Origin: Lentzea sp033794685
GTDB taxonomy: Bacteria; Actinomycetota; Actinomycetes; Mycobacteriales; Pseudonocardiaceae
Length of the DNA stretch: 64,000 nucleotides
Strand: one strand, 5' to 3'
Assembly: GCA_033794685.1 (NCBI GenBank)
Contig: JARAYZ010000006.1
Below the pieces are notes generated by a model, which saw nothing but the letters and a program-made list of their open reading frames with translations, had not been told where the DNA came from and searched no databases. Positions 52,709-62,086 of the stretch are shown here, piece after piece (the first letter of the stretch is position 1; each line of letters starts with the position of its first letter). The position numbers and the translations under genes were made by a program.

Positions 52709-54059
52709 ACTCAGCGACCGCCTCTGCGGTTCCCCGTCGGCGGAGCCGGTGTGGATCGACGAACAGGCCACGTTCGACCGGGCCGCGTTGCACGCGGAAG
52801 TCGCACGCTGCCAAGGACTTCTCGTGGCCGCCGGGGTCCGGCCGGGTGACTGCGTGGCGCTGCAGCTCGTCCCCTGCGCCACGCTGTTCTCGTTGCTGCT
52901 GGCCCTCTGGCGGCACGGCGCCACCGCGATGCTGCTGGACCACCGGCTCACCGACGCCGAGACCGCCGCGCTGACCAGGCTGTGCACACCGGCCTTCCAC
53001 GTCCGTGCCGGTGCCGCCGCGCACTTCACCGCGACGGCCGACCCGGCGATCGAGGCCGTGCCCGGCGCTCGGGAACTCCCGGGGACGGTCAGCCTGGTGC
53101 AGTTCACGTCCGGCTCGACCGGACAGTCCAAAGTGGTCGGACGTTCGGCCGCGTCGATCGACGCGGAACTCGACCGGTACGCGGCGATCGAGGACATGCC
53201 CGGCCGGGGCGACCGGCTCCTGCTGTTGTGCTCGCCCGTGCACACCTGGGGCCTGATCGGCGGTGTCCTGCACGGACTGGCGGCGGAACTTCCCGTGCTG
53301 CTGCCGTCCGCGCAGCACGGCGGGGCGCTCGCCCGCGCGATGACGACGCTCGACCCGACGGCGATCTTCGGTGTGACAACGCACTTCGACCTGCTGGGCA
53401 GCACGGCGGACCTCCCCCGGCTGCCCGGCCTGCGCGTCGCGGTCAGCGCGGGCATGGTCACCGCCCCGGACGTCGCGGCGCGGTTCGAACAGGCGACCGG
53501 GTGCCGCCTCGGCCAGGTGTACGGCCTGACCGAGGCGGGCGTGGTGACCGCCGACCTCACGGGCGCGCTGCCCGCGCCGTCGGTCGGGCGCCCCGCCCCC
53601 GGCGTCACCGTCCAGGTGGTGGACGGCGAGCTGCACATCCGGTTCTCCGACACCCCCTACCTCGTCGACGACGGCGTGGCACGGTTCGCCGGCGGCTGGC
53701 TGCGCACCTTCGACCGGGCGTCGATCGACGAGACGACCGGTGGGGTCAGCGTGCTGGGCCGGGCGGACTCGGTGGTCGCGATCGGCGGCATCAAGGTCGA
53801 CCTGATGGAGGTCGAGCACGTGCTGCTGGAGCACCCCGATGTCACGCACGCGGTCGTGACGTTCGGCAACGTGATCGAAGCCCATGTCGCCGTCAGGGAC
53901 GGCACCACCGACCGGGTTCTCGCGGCGTGGAGCCGGGAACGGCTCAACCCCACGAAGACCCCGAAGCGCTACTACCTGCACGACAGGCTCCCCGAAACTC
54001 CGACCGGAAAGGTCGTCCGTGACCGAGCACAGCTCCTCTCCGCTGCCCACCAGCTCTGA
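52692..54059 (+). CDS. AMP-dependent acyl/aminoacyl ligase
   Basis: 455 aa, overlapping the previous gene by 17 bp. Motifs: VQFTSGSTGQSKV, QVYGLTEAG, GRADSVVAIGGIKVDLMEVE, PETPTGKVVRD with the C-terminal Lys. Shorter than NRPS adenylation domains and closer to acyl-ACP ligases that load small acids such as beta-amino or aryl acids; a 4-aminobenzoate substrate is possible but not shown. Confidence 0.87.
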   Translation: MTTARELSDRLCGSPSAEPVWIDEQATFDRAALHAEVARCQGLLVAAGVRPGDCVALQLVPCATLFSLLLALWRHGATAMLLDHRLTDAETAALTRLCTPAFHVRAGAAAHFTATADPAIEAVPGARELPGTVSLVQFTSGSTGQSKVVGRSAASIDAELDRYAAIEDMPGRGDRLLLLCSPVHTWGLIGGVLHGLAAELPVLLPSAQHGGALARAMTTLDPTAIFGVTTHFDLLGSTADLPRLPGLRVAVSAGMVTAPDVAARFEQATGCRLGQVYGLTEAGVVTADLTGALPAPSVGRPAPGVTVQVVDGELHIRFSDTPYLVDDGVARFAGGWLRTFDRASIDETTGGVSVLGRADSVVAIGGIKVDLMEVEHVLLEHPDVTHAVVTFGNVIEAHVAVRDGTTDRVLAAWSRERLNPTKTPKRYYLHDRLPETPTGKVVRDRAQLLSAAHQL

Positions 54060-54303
54060 CCAGTCGCTCAGCCTGGACGAACTCCGCGACGTGCTCGCCG
54101 GGTGCGAAGGCGTCGACCTGCCCGAGCCCGCCGACGACGACGCGTTGCTGCTGCTCGACTCCTACACCGCGATCTGGATCCAGCACGTGCTGGAGGAGAA
54201 GCACGGCGTCGTGGTCGAACTCAGCGGCAAGACGTCGGACATCGACTCCGTGCGGGCGCTGCACGCCTTCGTCAACCGCGAACCGGGAGTGGGACAGGGA
54301 TGA
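54019..54303 (+). CDS. Acyl/peptidyl carrier protein 3
   Basis: 94 aa from a GTG with GGAAAGG upstream, overlapping the ligase by 41 bp. Carrier motif LLLLDSYTAIWIQHVLEE with the phosphopantetheine Ser after Asp; same unusual subclass as carrier 1. The overlap suggests that the ligase encoded just before loads it. Confidence 0.78.
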   Translation: MTEHSSSPLPTSSDQSLSLDELRDVLAGCEGVDLPEPADDDALLLLDSYTAIWIQHVLEEKHGVVVELSGKTSDIDSVRALHAFVNREPGVGQG

Positions 54304-55397
54304 CCGAGGACGTCCACGTCAGCGGCTTCGGCGTGTTCAGCGCGTTCGGCTTCGGGCCGGACGCGCTGGCCGCGGGCGTCTTCACCGGCACGCCCGCGTT
54401 CGGCCCGGTGACGCGCTTCGACGTCTCCCGGTGCGGCACCGGTCAGGCGGCCACCTTCGACCAGGCCGACGACACCGCCGACGTCCTGGTCACCTGCGCC
54501 GGGCAGGCCGTCGAGATGGCCGGGTGGAGCCGCCCGGAGCAGCTGCCGCTCGTGCTCGCGACGAAGCTGCGTGCTCCTTCGGTGGCACCGGAGTCACCGG
54601 GCGGACTCACCGACCGGGTGGCCTCCCGGCTCGGCCTCGGCACGCCTCGGCGCACGTTCGTCAACGGGTGCTGCGCCGCCTCGAACGCGATCATCCACGG
54701 CGCCCAGATGGTGCGCACCGGTGTCGCACCGGCCGTGCTCGTCGGTGGCGCGTACCTGGTGGACCTGCACGCGTTCAGCCTCTTCGACTCCGCTCAGGCG
54801 CTGGCCGCCGACGGACGGCTGCGCCCGTTCGACCAGGACCGCCGGGGCGTGCTGCTCGGCGACGGCGGCGCGGTGCTGCTGCTGGAGTCGGGGACGAGCG
54901 TGCGCGCCCGCGGCGCACAGCCGTTGGCCCGGATGTCGGGCTGGGCGATGACCGACGACGCGTTCCACGTCGCCAAGCCCGATCCCCGGGGAGCCGGGGT
55001 GGCCGCCGCCGTCACGCAGGCACTGCGGCGGGGCGGCCTCGCCCCCGGCGACCTCACCTACGTCAACGCCCACGGCACCGGCACTCCGCTCAACGACACC
55101 GCAGAGGCCGCCGGTCTGCACCGGGCGCTCGGCCCGCAGGCGGAGAAGGTGTTCGTCAGCGGCACGAAGAGCACCACGGGCCACGCACTGGAAGCCGGCG
55201 GCGCGCTGGAACTGGTGATCACGTTGCAGGCGATGCGGTCCTCGGTGCTGCCTCCGACCGCCGGGCTGGACCGCCCCGACACCACCAACCCGTTGCGGCA
55301 CGTCATCGCGCCCGAACAGGTGGACGTGCCCCACGCGATGACCCTCAACTCGTCGGTGGGCGGCGTGAACTCCGCGATCCTGCTGGCCAAGTCATGA
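54300..55397 (+). CDS. Beta-ketoacyl synthase (active site intact)
   Basis: 365 aa, ATGA overlap. Thiolase fold with catalytic Cys125 (VNGCCAASNAI), His in YVNAHGTGTPLND near 255 and His in GTKSTTGHALEAGG near 293. It should elongate a carrier-bound acyl or aminoacyl group with malonyl units. No acyltransferase, ketoreductase or dehydratase is visible in the window, so malonyl loading must come from primary metabolism. Paired with the truncated KS-like gene that follows. Confidence 0.9.
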   Translation: MTEDVHVSGFGVFSAFGFGPDALAAGVFTGTPAFGPVTRFDVSRCGTGQAATFDQADDTADVLVTCAGQAVEMAGWSRPEQLPLVLATKLRAPSVAPESPGGLTDRVASRLGLGTPRRTFVNGCCAASNAIIHGAQMVRTGVAPAVLVGGAYLVDLHAFSLFDSAQALAADGRLRPFDQDRRGVLLGDGGAVLLLESGTSVRARGAQPLARMSGWAMTDDAFHVAKPDPRGAGVAAAVTQALRRGGLAPGDLTYVNAHGTGTPLNDTAEAAGLHRALGPQAEKVFVSGTKSTTGHALEAGGALELVITLQAMRSSVLPPTAGLDRPDTTNPLRHVIAPEQVDVPHAMTLNSSVGGVNSAILLAKS

Positions 55398-55912
55398 CGG
55401 CGCCGAAGAACGACCTCGGCGTCGTCGCCACCGCACTGGTGCACGCGGACACCGCTCCGCCGGCCCCCGCCGGCTTCTTCGGGTCGGACTTCGCGCCGCT
55501 GGTGCAGGCGGCCGTGCACGAGTGCCTGGGCGACCCCAGGTCGGCGCACCTGCTCACCGGCGCGGGCGACCGGACGGCGATCGTGCTCGGCTCGTGCCGG
55601 TTCGACACCACCAGCCTGGAACTGTCGGTCGACCAGGTGGCCGGTGGCCGGGTCAGTCCGATCCTCTTCTACCAGGTGCTGCCCACGGCGATCCTGGGTC
55701 ACCTCGCGCGTGCCTACGGCATCACCGGCCCGGTCAGCTGCGTCGCCGCGACCGGTGACGCCCGCACCGAGGTGCTGGACACGGCCCGCCTGCTGCTGGC
55801 GGACGACTGCGCGGACCTCGTGCTCGGCGTCACGGTCGAACTGGATCCCGACCCGGCGAAGGCGTTCGCCCGCGCCGACCTGGTGCGGTCCGGCGAAAGG
55901 ACTCAGACGTGA
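55394..55912 (+). CDS. Truncated ketosynthase-like protein (cysteine-less)
   Basis: 172 aa, ATGA overlap. It resembles only the N-terminal half of a ketosynthase (LGVVATALVHADTAPP, AIVLGSCRFDTTSLEL, AYGITGPVSCVAATGDARTEVLDTARLLLADD). The active-site position after GP is ATGD instead of a Cys motif. Both the C-terminal half and the His residues are missing. The frame is open and tightly coupled, so it is probably expressed: a chain-length-factor-like partner of the preceding ketosynthase, or a relic. Confidence 0.7.
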   Translation: MTAPKNDLGVVATALVHADTAPPAPAGFFGSDFAPLVQAAVHECLGDPRSAHLLTGAGDRTAIVLGSCRFDTTSLELSVDQVAGGRVSPILFYQVLPTAILGHLARAYGITGPVSCVAATGDARTEVLDTARLLLADDCADLVLGVTVELDPDPAKAFARADLVRSGERTQT

Positions 55913-58311
55913 CGACCTCCGAGCGCGGCGCCGGTTCTCGTGCCGGGGCGGTGAAAGGCGCTGTCGTGCGGGGCTCCTGGCTGGTGCGGAGCACCGCCGA
56001 CGGGGTCACCGAGCCGACCACCTTCCGCCAGCACGAGCGGGACTGGGACCTGCTGCCGGGAGTGTTCGCGCCGACGTACTGCGCGTCGACCCGGTTCTTC
56101 ACCGAGTCGCTGCCGTTCCCGGCCGGTGGCGCCTTCCTCGAAGTCGGCTCCGGTACCGGTGTGACCGCCGTGATGGCCGCGCTGCACGGCTGTGCCAGCG
56201 TGACCGCGATCGACGTGACCGAGGTGGCGGTGGCCAACACCGCGCTCAACGCCGCCCGGCACGGCCAGGCGGGCCGGGTCGACGCGCGGCGGGGTGACGT
56301 GTTCGACGGCCTCGCCGGAGGGCAGCGGTTCGACCTGATCTTCTGGAACTCCCCGTTCGTCGATCCCGGCGCCGCACGGCCCGTGACCGACGACCGGCGC
56401 GGACTGCTGGACCGGGCCGTGTTCGACCCGGGTTACCAGGCGCACCAACGCTATCTCGCGGGCGCGCGTGCCCTGCTGACCGAGTCCGGGCGGCTGTTGC
56501 TCGGGTTCAGCAGCCTCGGCGACCACGAGGCGTTGCGCACGATAGCGGCGGACGCCGGGTACCGGGTGGTCGTCCTGCGCACCTCGGGCGACCTGGTTCC
56601 CGGGATGGAGTACCAGCTGCTCGAACTCGTGCCCGTCCACGCGGACGACACCACCGAGAACGTCACCGAGGAGGACATCGCCGTGGGGACCACCTTCGTC
56701 CCGTCCGCCGTGCGCGAATCCGTCGCCGCCGACCCGGAAGTGGGCGGGGGCAACGCTTTCGACGTCGCGCTGCGGGTCAGCCCTGACGTGCACGCCCCCT
56801 ACCTGCACAGCGAGGTGCCGGTGCGGGACGCGCGGGGCGTGGCGCGCACGAGCCTGAGCCTCGCTGGACTCGCCGACCTCGTGGGCGGGTGGAGTGCCTG
56901 GTACGCAAGGAAAGGCGTGGGACGCAGCGACCGGGTGGCGATCTACGTCCGGGACAGCGCGCACAACGTGATCCACTACCTGGCCCTGTGCCGGCTCGGG
57001 GCGATCGCGGTGCTGATCAACGGTGAGATGGCACCGGAGGTCGTGGTGGCCTACCTCCGCCGCACCACGCCCGTCGGTCTGCAGACCGACGACGTGCGAC
57101 TCGCCCGGCTCGCCGCCGAGTGGGAACCGGACGGCGCCATCTGGGTGTCGTCGATCGACGACACCGTGCCGTCCGCCGACGCGCGGGTGCCGGGCGCGGT
57201 CCGGCACGCGCCCGGCGACCCGGTCCTGATCTGCCACACCTCGGGCACCACCGGCACTCCAAAGCCGGTCATCTGGGCGCACGCGCAGATGATGGAGGGG
57301 ATCAGGGCGCACCTGACGCGGTTCCGCGACCACTCCCGGTCGTTGATCCTGTCCGCGCTGCCCCAGTCGCACGGCTCGGCGATCGGGTACGCCCTGCTCG
57401 CCATGCTGTCCGGGGTGCCGCTGGCGCTCATGGCCGATCGCGGGGGTGCGGCGGTCGCCGCCTCGGCGGGCCGGCACCGGGCGACGATCGTCGTCGGCTT
57501 CGCGGTCACGCTCGCCGAACTGGCGTTGCTGGAAGGGGACCTGCCCGATCTCGACCTGGTCGAACGCTGGGTCGGCGTGGGCGACGCCTCGCACCAGGCG
57601 CACGTCGCGAAGCTCGTCGGCCGGGGCCGGCACTGGGTGGGCACGAAGCCGCTGCCGGGGTCGATGTTCGTGGACGGTTTCGGTTCGTCGGAACTGGGCT
57701 GGGGCGGGGTGCTGGGGTCGATCACGATCCCCGGAGTCGTGTCGCGGCCCCGGTGCCTCGGCGTCGCGCAGCCGCACGCGGACATCGCCGTGCTGCGACC
57801 GGACGGGACGCCCGCGGCACCGGGCGAGGTCGGGATGCTCGGGGTGAAAGGCCTGACCGTGACACCGGGCTACTGGAACGACTCGGACCGCACCTACCGC
57901 AGCCTGCTCGCGGGCTACTGGCTCTCGGGGGACCTGGTCTTCCGAGACGAGGCGCACCGCTTCTACCACGTGGACCGCGCGGTCGACGCGATCCACACCA
58001 CAAGCGGCACCGTGTACTCGGTGCTCGCGGAAGAGGTCCTGCTGTCCCACCTCCCGGAGATCACCGACTGCGTGGTGACGGCGGCGGACCGGGACGGCGA
58101 GGTCCACGCCGTGGCGCTGGTGCACCTGCGCGACGGCCACGACACGAGCGGCATGCTGGCGCGGGCCAACGACGCGCTGGCCGGGCAGGGCCTGCCGCCG
58201 CTCACCGAGATCACGGCGCAGGACCAGGAGTCGGTCCCCGTCGGAGTCACCGGCAAGGTGCTCAAACGCAGACTCCGCCAGGAACACGGATCCCCTGTTC
58301 CCGGCACGTGA
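55909..58311 (+). CDS. SAM methyltransferase fused to an AMP-dependent ligase
   Basis: 800 aa, GTG overlapping the upstream stop. Residues about 40-245 are a class I methyltransferase: motif I FLEVGSGTG (76-84) and NSPF (147-150), equivalent to the NPPY signature of N-methyltransferases. Residues about 290-790 are an adenylate-forming ligase: HTSGTTGTPKP near 445, FGSSELGWGG, the hinge region HVDRAVDAIHTT, and VTGKVLKR with the C-terminal Lys. One protein may activate an acid and N-methylate it. I do not know this exact fusion from characterised pathways. Confidence 0.83.
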   Translation: MTTSERGAGSRAGAVKGAVVRGSWLVRSTADGVTEPTTFRQHERDWDLLPGVFAPTYCASTRFFTESLPFPAGGAFLEVGSGTGVTAVMAALHGCASVTAIDVTEVAVANTALNAARHGQAGRVDARRGDVFDGLAGGQRFDLIFWNSPFVDPGAARPVTDDRRGLLDRAVFDPGYQAHQRYLAGARALLTESGRLLLGFSSLGDHEALRTIAADAGYRVVVLRTSGDLVPGMEYQLLELVPVHADDTTENVTEEDIAVGTTFVPSAVRESVAADPEVGGGNAFDVALRVSPDVHAPYLHSEVPVRDARGVARTSLSLAGLADLVGGWSAWYARKGVGRSDRVAIYVRDSAHNVIHYLALCRLGAIAVLINGEMAPEVVVAYLRRTTPVGLQTDDVRLARLAAEWEPDGAIWVSSIDDTVPSADARVPGAVRHAPGDPVLICHTSGTTGTPKPVIWAHAQMMEGIRAHLTRFRDHSRSLILSALPQSHGSAIGYALLAMLSGVPLALMADRGGAAVAASAGRHRATIVVGFAVTLAELALLEGDLPDLDLVERWVGVGDASHQAHVAKLVGRGRHWVGTKPLPGSMFVDGFGSSELGWGGVLGSITIPGVVSRPRCLGVAQPHADIAVLRPDGTPAAPGEVGMLGVKGLTVTPGYWNDSDRTYRSLLAGYWLSGDLVFRDEAHRFYHVDRAVDAIHTTSGTVYSVLAEEVLLSHLPEITDCVVTAADRDGEVHAVALVHLRDGHDTSGMLARANDALAGQGLPPLTEITAQDQESVPVGVTGKVLKRRLRQEHGSPVPGT

Positions 58312-58459
58312 GAACCATCTAGTCGCACTGTTGATCTGGACGAGGAAATTGCCCGATAACGGCCATGACGGCTCCACGCGAAGCCGACCAGGAGGAAGTG
58401 ATGTCGCACGCTCAGGTCCGAGGCTCGACAGCCCGGAACCGCGACGACGAGAGGGTGTC

Positions 58460-60283
58460 GTGAACCAGGCTCCCGCAGCCCCGAGGCGGCTGGTCATCCC
58501 CTCGCTCGTCGGGTACGCCTTCGCCCAGGCACCGGTCCTGGCCACGCTGACGACGGTCACGGCCGTCCTGGCGGGCGCGGCGCCGGTGGGCATCACGATC
58601 GCGATCGGTGAGCTCGTCGACGGCCTCACGGCCGCCGTCGGGCACGGCGTCGACACCCCGGCCGCACGGGACTGCTACCGCTGGGTCGCGGTCATCGTGG
58701 GCCTCTTCCTGCTCACCCACCTCGCCGAGTCGGCGCGCACGGCTCTCGGCCGGGCGCTCGGCAGGAGGGTCACCGGCAGGCTCGGTGAGCGCGTGATGAC
58801 GGCGGTGTCCGAACCGGCGACCATCGGGCACCTGGAGGACTCCGCCTACCGGGACAGACTCCGGCTGGCACGGGGTTCGGGCACCATCGACATGCCCGCG
58901 GGGGAGGCGCTGTTCGGCTTCTCCACCAGGTCTTCGCTGTGGGTCAGCGCCATCGGCTCGGCGGCGCTGCTCACCCAGGTCACCTGGGGCGTGGGCCTGG
59001 TCGTGTTCGCGGTGTTCGTGCTGATCCACGTGCGGCTGGCCCGCAACTACCGGATCGCCGTGGTCGAGAGCATCAACCAGACGAAGAAGCTGCGCCGCAC
59101 GTCCTACCTCAGGGACGTGCCGACGACACCGGGTGCGGCCCGCGAGGTGCGCCTTTTCGGTCTGTCGTCGTACTTCCGCGACGCCTACCACGCGGAGTGG
59201 CTCACGAACATGAAGGAGGTCTGGCGCCGGCGGCGGGACCACGACCTGTTCGTCGTGGTGGTCGTCGTCGTCACCGGCATCACCGTCGCGTCGGTGTTCT
59301 ACTACCTGGCGCACCGGGCCGCGACCGGCGGCACGACCGTCGGTGACCTCGCGATCGGCGGTCTCGCCATCCGGGCGTTGCTGCAGATCCTGCGCGCGGA
59401 CGACGACGACCTGCGGATGGGTTTCGGCGCGAAGGCGGCGGCCGAGTCGTTCGCCTTCCCGGACGTCACTCCCCGCGCCGAGGACCCGGCGCGGCCGTGG
59501 CCCAGTCCCGTGACCACGTTCTCCTGCGAGGACCTGCGCTACCGCTACCCCGGCGCGTCCGCCGAGGTCCTGCACGGCATCGACCTCGAGATCCCGGCGG
59601 GGCAGTCGCTCGCGATCGTCGGTCTCAACGGCGCGGGCAAGACGACGCTCGCCCGGTTGCTCGCCGGACTGGACGCGCCCGGCTCGGGTGTGGTGCGGGC
59701 CGGGGACACCGAGGTCTGCGACGACAACCGGCGGCTGTGGCAGAGCCAGGTGGTCGCCGTCTTCCAGGACTTCAGCCGCTACGAGCTGACGTTGCGCGAC
59801 AACATCACGTTCGGGTCGCTCGCCCACTCCGGCGACGACGACGGGTTGCGCGCCGTCGCAGGACAGGCGGGGCTGCTGAAGTTCGTCGAAGGACTCCCCC
59901 GAGGCTGGGACACGGTGATGTCCAGCGCGTACGCCGGCGGTGTGGACGCCTCCGGTGGCGAGTGGCAGCGCATCGCCATCGCCAGGGCGTTGTTCAAGCT
60001 CCGGCACGGCGCCCAGTTGCTGATCATGGACGAGCCCGCCGCGAGCCTCGACGCCCGCTCCGAGGCCCAGTTGTACGACACCTTCCACGAGCTCACCGCG
60101 GGTGCCACGACGATCGCCATCTCCCACCGCTTCGCGACCGTGCGCAAGGCCGAACGGGTGGTCGTGCTCGACCAGGGGCAGATCATCGAGGACGGCAGCC
60201 ACGACGAGCTCATCACCGCCAACGGCCGGTACGCGGAGCTGTTCCGCCTGCAGGCCAAGCGTTTCGAGGAGGCGGCATCGTGA
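58460..60283 (+). CDS. ABC exporter half-transporter 1
   Basis: The GTG at 58460 has GAGAGGG five bases upstream and gives 607 aa; the frame is open further upstream but without a ribosome site. N-terminal membrane domain, then the ATPase: Walker A GLNGAGKTT, signature ASGGEWQR, Walker B LLIMDEPAASLD, H-loop SHRF. Likely a heterodimer with the next gene, exporting the cluster product and giving self-resistance. The 148-bp gap before it shows no clear signal. Confidence 0.9.
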   Translation: MNQAPAAPRRLVIPSLVGYAFAQAPVLATLTTVTAVLAGAAPVGITIAIGELVDGLTAAVGHGVDTPAARDCYRWVAVIVGLFLLTHLAESARTALGRALGRRVTGRLGERVMTAVSEPATIGHLEDSAYRDRLRLARGSGTIDMPAGEALFGFSTRSSLWVSAIGSAALLTQVTWGVGLVVFAVFVLIHVRLARNYRIAVVESINQTKKLRRTSYLRDVPTTPGAAREVRLFGLSSYFRDAYHAEWLTNMKEVWRRRRDHDLFVVVVVVVTGITVASVFYYLAHRAATGGTTVGDLAIGGLAIRALLQILRADDDDLRMGFGAKAAAESFAFPDVTPRAEDPARPWPSPVTTFSCEDLRYRYPGASAEVLHGIDLEIPAGQSLAIVGLNGAGKTTLARLLAGLDAPGSGVVRAGDTEVCDDNRRLWQSQVVAVFQDFSRYELTLRDNITFGSLAHSGDDDGLRAVAGQAGLLKFVEGLPRGWDTVMSSAYAGGVDASGGEWQRIAIARALFKLRHGAQLLIMDEPAASLDARSEAQLYDTFHELTAGATTIAISHRFATVRKAERVVVLDQGQIIEDGSHDELITANGRYAELFRLQAKRFEEAAS

Positions 60284-62052
60284 TCGACGCCGTGAAGTTC
60301 GCACTCAGGACCGCCCCCCGCGTGGACCGCGTCCGGTCCGTGGTCGTGGTGGCGGTGGCTTTGCTCGAACAGGCCACCGGCATCGGGCTCGCCGTGGTGC
60401 TGGGCCTGTTCAGCGAGATGGCGCTGCGGGGCTCGACCAGCGGCCTGCTGCCGCTCGCGCTGGGTCTCGTGGTGTTCGTGATGCTCACCCAGGGCACGTT
60501 CATCGCCGGGTACTTCACCCGGCTGCGCCTGCAGGAGGAGATCCAGGACGAGGTCGACCGCCGGTTCGTCGACGTGGTCGGCACGACGCCGACGCTGGAG
60601 GTGCACGAGCGGTCGAGCCGGTCGGACAAGGCGGCGATCGTGCGGAGCGCGCGGGGTGAGATCGGGCCGGGCTTCGACCGCCTGATGTGGCTCGGTGGCG
60701 CCGCGCTGGCGCTGATCGCCTCGGCGGCGCTGATGGCGTCGGTCGTCCCGGTGCTCGCCGTGTTGCCGTTGTTCGCCGTGCCGACGGTGCTCGCCACCCA
60801 GGCGGCGGACAAGCGGCGCGGGAAGGCCGTGGAGCGGGCCATGCCCCGCACCCGGCTGGCCGATCACCTGTACTCGCTCGCCACGACGGCCGCACCCGGC
60901 CGCGAGACCCGGTTGTTCGGGCTCGCGGGCGAACTGCGGCGCAGGCACCGCGAGGAGTGGGACGCGGCGGGCAGGGAGATCGCGGTCGCGGACCGGCGGG
61001 CTCAGGTCCCGGTGGTGCTGGCGTGGCTGTTCTTCGTGCTGGCGTACGCGACGGCGATCTTCCTCATGGTGCGGGCGGGTCTGTCCGGTGAGGCCTCGCT
61101 GGGCCTCGTCGTGACGGCCGTCGCCGTCAGCAGCCAGATCACCGGCCAGGTGCAGAGTCTGCTGAGCCTGACTTACTGGACGCTGGAGTCACTGCGGGCC
61201 ACCACGGCGTTCCTCGACGTGGTGCGCGACGCCGAGGAGGAACGGGCGGTGGTCGAGCCGGTGTCCCCGGTGGCGGTGCCCGCCCGGCTGACCGACGGGA
61301 TCAGGCTGGAGAAGCTGGGTTTCCAGTACTGGAACCGGGACCGGCCGACGTTGCACGACATCGACCTGCACCTGCCCTCGGGCGCGGTGGTGGCTCTGGT
61401 GGGCGAGAACGGAGCCGGGAAGTCGACGTTCGTGAAGCTGCTCAGCGGCCTGTACACGCCGACCACCGGCCGCGTCCTGGTGGATGGGACGGATCTCACG
61501 AAGTTCGCGCCGCAGGACTGGCGCGCGGCCATCACCGCGGCCTTCCAGGACCCCGTCCACATCGAGATGACCTTGCAGGACACCGTGGGGCTGGGTCTGC
61601 TCGAAAGCGGCGGCGACCGGGAGCGGGTGCTGGAGGCGTTGCGGACGGCCGGCGGTGAACGACTGCTCGCCTCCCTGCCGGACGGTCTCGGCACGCGGCT
61701 GGGCCGGGAGTCGTGGGACGGCGAGGGACTGTCCGGCGGGCAGTGGCAGACCGTCGCGAACGCCAGGGCGTCGATGCGGCGGACCCCGTTGCTGCGGGTG
61801 CTCGACGAACCCTCGTCGAGTCTCGACGCGCAGGCCGAGGAGTGGCTGTTCCAGCAGTACGCCGGGCTGAGCCGGGAGGACGGCGGCGTGACCGTGCTCG
61901 TCACGCACCGGCTCACGACCGCGCAGGCGGCCGACCTGATCGTGGTGCTGGACGGCGGCAAGGTCGTCGAGGTCGGCACCCACGACGTGCTCAGCCAGGC
62001 CGATGGCCTCTACGCGGAACTGTTCCACCTGCAGGCGCGGTACTTCGTCTGA
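60280..62052 (+). CDS. ABC exporter half-transporter 2
   Basis: 590 aa, GTG overlapping the upstream stop. Membrane domain (ATGIGLAVVLGLFSEMALRG onward), Walker A GENGAGKST, signature LSGGQWQ, Walker B LRVLDEPSSSLD, H-loop THRL. Both ATPase sites of the pair look competent. Confidence 0.9.
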   Translation: MIDAVKFALRTAPRVDRVRSVVVVAVALLEQATGIGLAVVLGLFSEMALRGSTSGLLPLALGLVVFVMLTQGTFIAGYFTRLRLQEEIQDEVDRRFVDVVGTTPTLEVHERSSRSDKAAIVRSARGEIGPGFDRLMWLGGAALALIASAALMASVVPVLAVLPLFAVPTVLATQAADKRRGKAVERAMPRTRLADHLYSLATTAAPGRETRLFGLAGELRRRHREEWDAAGREIAVADRRAQVPVVLAWLFFVLAYATAIFLMVRAGLSGEASLGLVVTAVAVSSQITGQVQSLLSLTYWTLESLRATTAFLDVVRDAEEERAVVEPVSPVAVPARLTDGIRLEKLGFQYWNRDRPTLHDIDLHLPSGAVVALVGENGAGKSTFVKLLSGLYTPTTGRVLVDGTDLTKFAPQDWRAAITAAFQDPVHIEMTLQDTVGLGLLESGGDRERVLEALRTAGGERLLASLPDGLGTRLGRESWDGEGLSGGQWQTVANARASMRRTPLLRVLDEPSSSLDAQAEEWLFQQYAGLSREDGGVTVLVTHRLTTAQAADLIVVLDGGKVVEVGTHDVLSQADGLYAELFHLQARYFV

Positions 62053-62086
62053 TCCGGCACGTGGCGTCACGACAGGGGGAAGCGTT

